A model generated the notes under the pieces. That model was not told where the DNA came from. It searched no databases and worked only from the letters and a program-made list of their open reading frames with translations. From positions 22,713,653 through 22,777,652 of the forward strand of contig OY282560.1 in the NCBI GenBank assembly GCA_958295665.1: a stretch of DNA of 64,000 nucleotides, written 5' to 3'. The stretch is from Tipula vernalis (taxonomy: Eukaryota; Arthropoda; Insecta; Diptera; Tipulidae). Of the stretch, positions 59,845 to 64,000 are shown one piece after another. Position 1 is the first letter of the stretch. Every line of letters starts with the position of its first letter. The translations under genes were made by a program, and so were the position numbers.

Positions 59845-60545
59845 TTCTCGCCCCAAGGAATGATCACTTCCGGTTGGCCGATTTTCACTAAAATTCACTG
59901 AGACCTCTCAATTTATGAAAAAACGTAAAATATGAAGTTTCAGTTCGATTGTGTAAACCATCTGGGGTGTAGAGGTTACACAGGCAGACTGAAAAATTGA
60001 CAGACTGACAGGCAAACAGAATGCCAGACTGACAAGACTAAAAAACTAACAAACTGAAATACTGGCAGACTGGCAGGCTGATATACTGATAGACTGACAG
60101 ACTGACAAACTGACAGACTGACAGACTGACAACCTGACAGACTGACAGACTAACAGACTGACAGACTAACAGACCGACAGACTGATAGACTGACAGACTG
60201 ATCGACAAACAGACTGACAGACTGACAGACTGACAGACTGACAGACTGACAGACTGACAGACTGACAGACTGACAGACTGACAGACTGACAGACTAACAG
60301 ACTGATAGACTGACAGTCTGACAGACTGATCGAATGACAGACTGACAGACTGAGAACCCGGCAGAGCAACAGACTGACAAACTGAAAGACTAACAGACTG
60401 ACAGACTGTTAGACTGATAGACTGACGGACTGACAGACACCTCTCCGGATCCCACTTTTTCGAACTAAGGGGACCTCAAAACAGATAAATCTCCAAAAAT
60501 CTCAAGGTCGAACATTTTCATGATTTATTACTAACTTAAAATAAA
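59845..60545 (-). repeat. dispersed repeat family G with expanded (CAGACTGA)n octamer
   Basis: Reverse-complement order of 53710-53990: cacttccggttgg, gagacctctcaattta, gaagtttcagttcgattg, taaaccatctggggtgtag, then about 450 bp of CAGACTGA octamers (59985-60440, longest pure run near 60205-60295), ending cccactttttcgaa and ctcaaggtcgaacattttcatg. The homologous run at 53.7 kb is only about 50 bp, so the octamer is the variable part. Confidence 0.85.
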
Positions 60546-60699
60546 TTAAAAAAAAAATAAATAAATTTGTAAGAAATTTGCGTAATAATTTTCTCAAAAT
60601 TCCCTTTCCGTAAAAGAAAGTCGTGGGCCAACACACCTATAATTTTTACTTTTTTTTTAATTTTTAATTTGGGTGTACAACGAAATCCCGCTTTTAAAA

Positions 60700-60935
60700 A
60701 TCCCATCCATCTTTTAGGATATAATTAACTTTTGACTTTTTCTGAAAAATTCTAAGAAAAAGTTGTGCGGTAAAATCTGTTGAAGGAGAATTTTAATTTT
60801 GAAACGCGTTCTGAGCGCCAACATTTTCAAATAATATTTAAAAAAACAGGGATTTTGACAAACCGGGTCTATGGAAACCGAGCTTTCGCTACACATCCTA
60901 TCAAATCCTGGTTTCTTAAAAATCTTGCTTTTGAG
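60700..60935 (+). repeat. dispersed repeat family F, copy 4
   Basis: Contains ttttaggatataattaac, ctaagaaaaagttgtgcggt, gttgaaggagaatttt, gcgttctgagcgccaaca and ggaaaccgagctttcg. It faces the minus copy at 59620-59795, so the family G copy lies between two inverted family F copies. Confidence 0.7.
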
Positions 60936-60959
60936 AAAATCTTGCCTTCTCAAATCGTG

Positions 60960-61110
60960 CTTCCTCATCGTTCCCATATTTAGTTTCACAACATTGCGCC
61001 ATATGATCTGTCCAAAATGAAGCAAGCATCCTTTATATTGAACCTCTGGGAAAACATTTTTAAAGCCGATATGCTTATTTTTCAAATGTATGCCCCATTC
61101 GGGAGCATAT
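60960..61110 (-). pseudogene. MULE (Mutator-like) transposase fragment
   Basis: Minus-strand frame KNVFPEVQYKGCLLHFGQII followed by WRNV. This fits the MULE transposase signature (FP-a---GC-FH--Q-iWR). Upstream and downstream parts of the transposase are not recognisable, and the frame runs on into repeat family F. It is a relic of one block only. Confidence 0.55.
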
Positions 61111-64000
61111 CGAAATCTTGGTTTTATTCATGATTTTTATTTCTTTTTATTTAAAAATTAAATTCCCCATTATTCAAAATTTCTAAAAAAACAAAGATTT
61201 TTAAAACCAAGATTATGCCAACATTCCACCACTCTAAGGTTTGATCGTGTTCCTAACAGAATAATTTTTTGATTATAAATTTTTTTTTCATAGATAGAAC
61301 AAATAGTTCTCCTTGCCAGGTTGTTTTACAGCAGTAGACCTGGCTCTAGTGATTTTTTTGCTTTTCAGCCTGTTTTCTTGGTAGGTAAACCCGGGTTTCT
61401 GGTTAAATTGGACGAAGTTATTTCGAATTATTTGAGAATGCAAAAGTAGGGAGTTTACTGCGAAATGTTTCACTTTCACATTTATTTCGAATTTCGCTTT
61501 TTCATAAGGAGCAGGGAGTGATTGATAAGAATAGGTGACGAAGATGAGTTTCGTCGTCTTACACTAAATCGATAAGTATTGTGAAATTAAATGCCTGCAG
61601 AAGTTAAGAACTTCCATGGTAATAAATCCAATAGATCCTTCTTCTTTCTACTCGAGAGTGGATAGTGGTAGGTACATTGTAACATGGTTGAACATGATTG
61701 GAAGGTTTTGATATGACTAAATGAGCTTTTATATTGTATTGACCCAAAATATCTGGTTTATCTCAACCATTTCATTGTATTCCGCAAAAATCTATTCCCG
61801 ATTAATTTCTGTTACGATAAATCGTTATTAGGAACCTAGGAGTATCCTTTCAAATTGATACCAGTCACGGGCTTTGTGCAATTACAGACAAATTATGTAT
61901 AGAATTTTCATAATTTTTAAACCAAATCCCAAAAATGTTCAAAACAAGTCAAGTTTTTTTCAAATTGAGCAATTACAATGACTTATTACAGCTCGCCGTG
62001 CGCCGGAATTAATAAAAATATTTTTGCTTGAAAAGCATTAATTTTAAAATATTCTGGAAAATGGGGATTTAATTTTAAAGCTAGAATCAAAATTTCTCCC
62101 AAATTCTGAGGAACTCGTTACTTTTGACCACTTTATTGTATAATTAATTGACAGAGATGTTCCGCAACACATGAGTTCTACGTTGCACCGATTTCGAAGC
62201 GAAGCCTCTATAATTTTACAAAATATTTTTACTAAGGCATTTACATAATATGTCACTTTGCTGCATGATTTATGAAATTTCAGCCCCTTGCGCATGATTA
62301 ATTTTGATCACCATACGCATATATTTCAAAAATTGGCTTCCTTTCAAAATTCTTCCATGGAACATTAATATACTATTGGAGCAATGTACTCAGTATTAAT
62401 TTAGTTAAACAAAAATAATAAAAATTCATAATTTTATTACAAATCATATATAATGTTCGAGAAACGTTTAAATTTTCTACTTAACGATAAAAACTCTTGG
62501 TCGTATGTACGTAAATAATTATGCTATAATTTCTAAGAAATTTTCTTCTTTCGCGGAGTGCGTAATTAAAAAAGATAATAGGATGTTGCTGTAAATTTTT
62601 CAGAATTAAAAATAAAACAAAAAAAAAATTAAAAATTACAACGCAGATTGGCAAATCTGGCATAGAAAATTGAAACAGCGGAAGGAAATAATATTCACAC
62701 ACACACACAAATGAAATGGGTTATTTTTAAAAAATAATTACACTAATTCGCTTGAATTTCAGAATTAATCTAACCGTTTTCCATTTATCCATTGAATTTC
62801 TGTAATTTTATTACGTTTTTCTGTAGAGTTTTGTAATGCGCTTAATTGGTTTTAAATGAGAGAGATACGCGGTTTTTTTTTTTGTGAAATACAAAACTTG
62901 TATTTAAACTACAAAAAAAACGTCTTTTTAGTTGAATTTATTGGTATGTATATATATATATATGGTTTGATTACAACTTTTATATATAAGCGAACTACGT
63001 ACATTAATTAATTAAGAAATAAAACGAAATGATATGTTTGAACCCTTGAATGAATTAACCAAAGTTTTATTTTTTTTTTTTTTGAAATGTTTATGTTAAC
63101 AATCGATTAAGACCTTATTAAATTTTCTTGACAACATTTAACTTATGTACATAAATAAAAGTTAAGTAATGTCGTATTTCCACATTTCATAACAAAAAAT
63201 ATATAAAAATAAAAATTTCACCTGTCTCTCAAACCAGAGACAAATTACTTTTATACATACCTTAAAAAAATGTACACAAACATAACGTTTCGTATTATGA
63301 ATTAATATCCAATTATATACGACAATAATCTTTATACCACACTAACCGCGGACTCGAGTAATAATTACCTAATTTTATATAACAAAAAAACGTAAAATTT
63401 GGCCTTTTTGACAAATTACTTGGTTGAATTGTGGTATAAAAGTCTATTGTTAAATAAAAACTATTTTTTTAGTTTGTTGTTGCCTTTTTTTTCTAAACAC
63501 ACACAACAACGTTTTTAGTTAAATTGAAAAAGATTAGTGTTTGATAATAAATCATGTGGTTAACAGTACTTTCGCTGTTGTTGTTATCAAAATGAACACG
63601 AATTTTTTGGGCTTGGCTAATTTAGGCAAATATTTTTTTGTTTTGTTTACCACACACAAAACAAAGCTGTTTTTGTGCAAACATATTACAATATAATAAT
63701 ACAAAACAGATGTACGAAAAAAAAAATCAAGTTTGATTGAAGTTTGAATGCAGTTTGATTGAAGTTTGATGCAAGTTTGATTTGAAAAAAATTGTTTATC
63801 GTTATAAATATTAATAACAAATTTTCAAATTAATACGCAGAAAGCATAAAAAAACATGATAAATGTTAATCATTTAGTAGCTAGTAGAGATATTGACATG
63901 AACAACAAACAAGATTATACGTAACCGGTCAGTCGGGCAGTCAGTCAGTCACAATTCAAAGTATGTAAGTTTTATATAATACATACATACATACATTGAT
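61111..64000. other. AT-rich non-coding DNA to the window end
   Basis: No gene recognised. A (CA)n at about 62696-62709, a (TA)n at 62948-62963, aagtttgattg-type repeats at 63729-63785 (compare 24255-24305) and (GTCA/AGTC)n and (ATAC)n runs at 63930-63996. Confidence 0.45.

Noticed and set aside
60166..60369. Ser/Val/Cys/Gln-repeat 'protein' on the minus strand
   Set aside because: It is a direct translation of the CAGACTGA octamer satellite.

Overview
The window looks like a non-genic stretch of an insect chromosome, most likely a fly (Diptera). It is very AT-rich, has long tracts of A, T, GTT and ATT, many ATGTA/TACGTACATA-type runs, and no host protein gene that I can recognise. The dipteran guess rests on base composition and repeat style only. 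Almost every stretch with coding character belongs to a transposable element. The space between elements is probably intergenic or a very long intron.

Layout. 2.0-6.4 kb holds degenerate AACTC-type repeats, a 1.7 kb foldback element with a tRNA-derived SINE inside it, and decayed dispersed repeats. 6.5-15.1 kb is one nearly intact 8.6 kb DNA transposon. It has CACTCAG... terminal inverted repeats, a TA duplication, dense subterminal AATAGTA repeats on both strands, an eight-exon accessory gene with a SAM-like domain (530 aa once spliced), and an 831-aa transposase ORF with two zinc fingers. I place it in the CACTA/EnSpm-like (CMC) group. 15.8-16.1 kb is a BEL/Pao scrap. 19.0-21.6 kb is a twin 8-bp satellite array whose halves are joined by a 9-bp version. 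22.2-22.7 kb is another long inverted repeat. 27.9-28.8 kb is a tandem-plus-inverted repeat cluster. 31.8-32.6 kb is a second CAC-ended element, apparently inserted into ORF1 of a decayed non-LTR retrotransposon that continues to about 36 kb. 36.5 kb is a small MITE and 37.3-37.6 kb a BEL/Pao integrase tail. 38.9-41.1 kb is a decayed DNA transposon with roughly 230-bp inverted ends and a recognisable but broken transposase-like gene. 43.4-48.4 kb is a pile of broken retroelement and mariner pieces, mostly on the minus strand. 48.4-50.1 kb repeats the 4.5-5.5 kb composite in opposite orientation. 53.7-61.1 kb holds dispersed repeats built around a GTCTGTCA/CAGACTGA octamer and a MULE transposase scrap.

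The only possible host signals are short candidate exons or ratchet splice points on the minus strand near 57.5, 29.3 and 25.9 kb. They would fit a long minus-strand gene crossing the window, but this is weakly supported.

Working parts: in the 8.6 kb transposon the two genes lie in series on the plus strand between subterminal repeat fields, the arrangement expected of an autonomous CACTA-type element (transposase plus a DNA-binding or regulatory partner). All other elements look defective.
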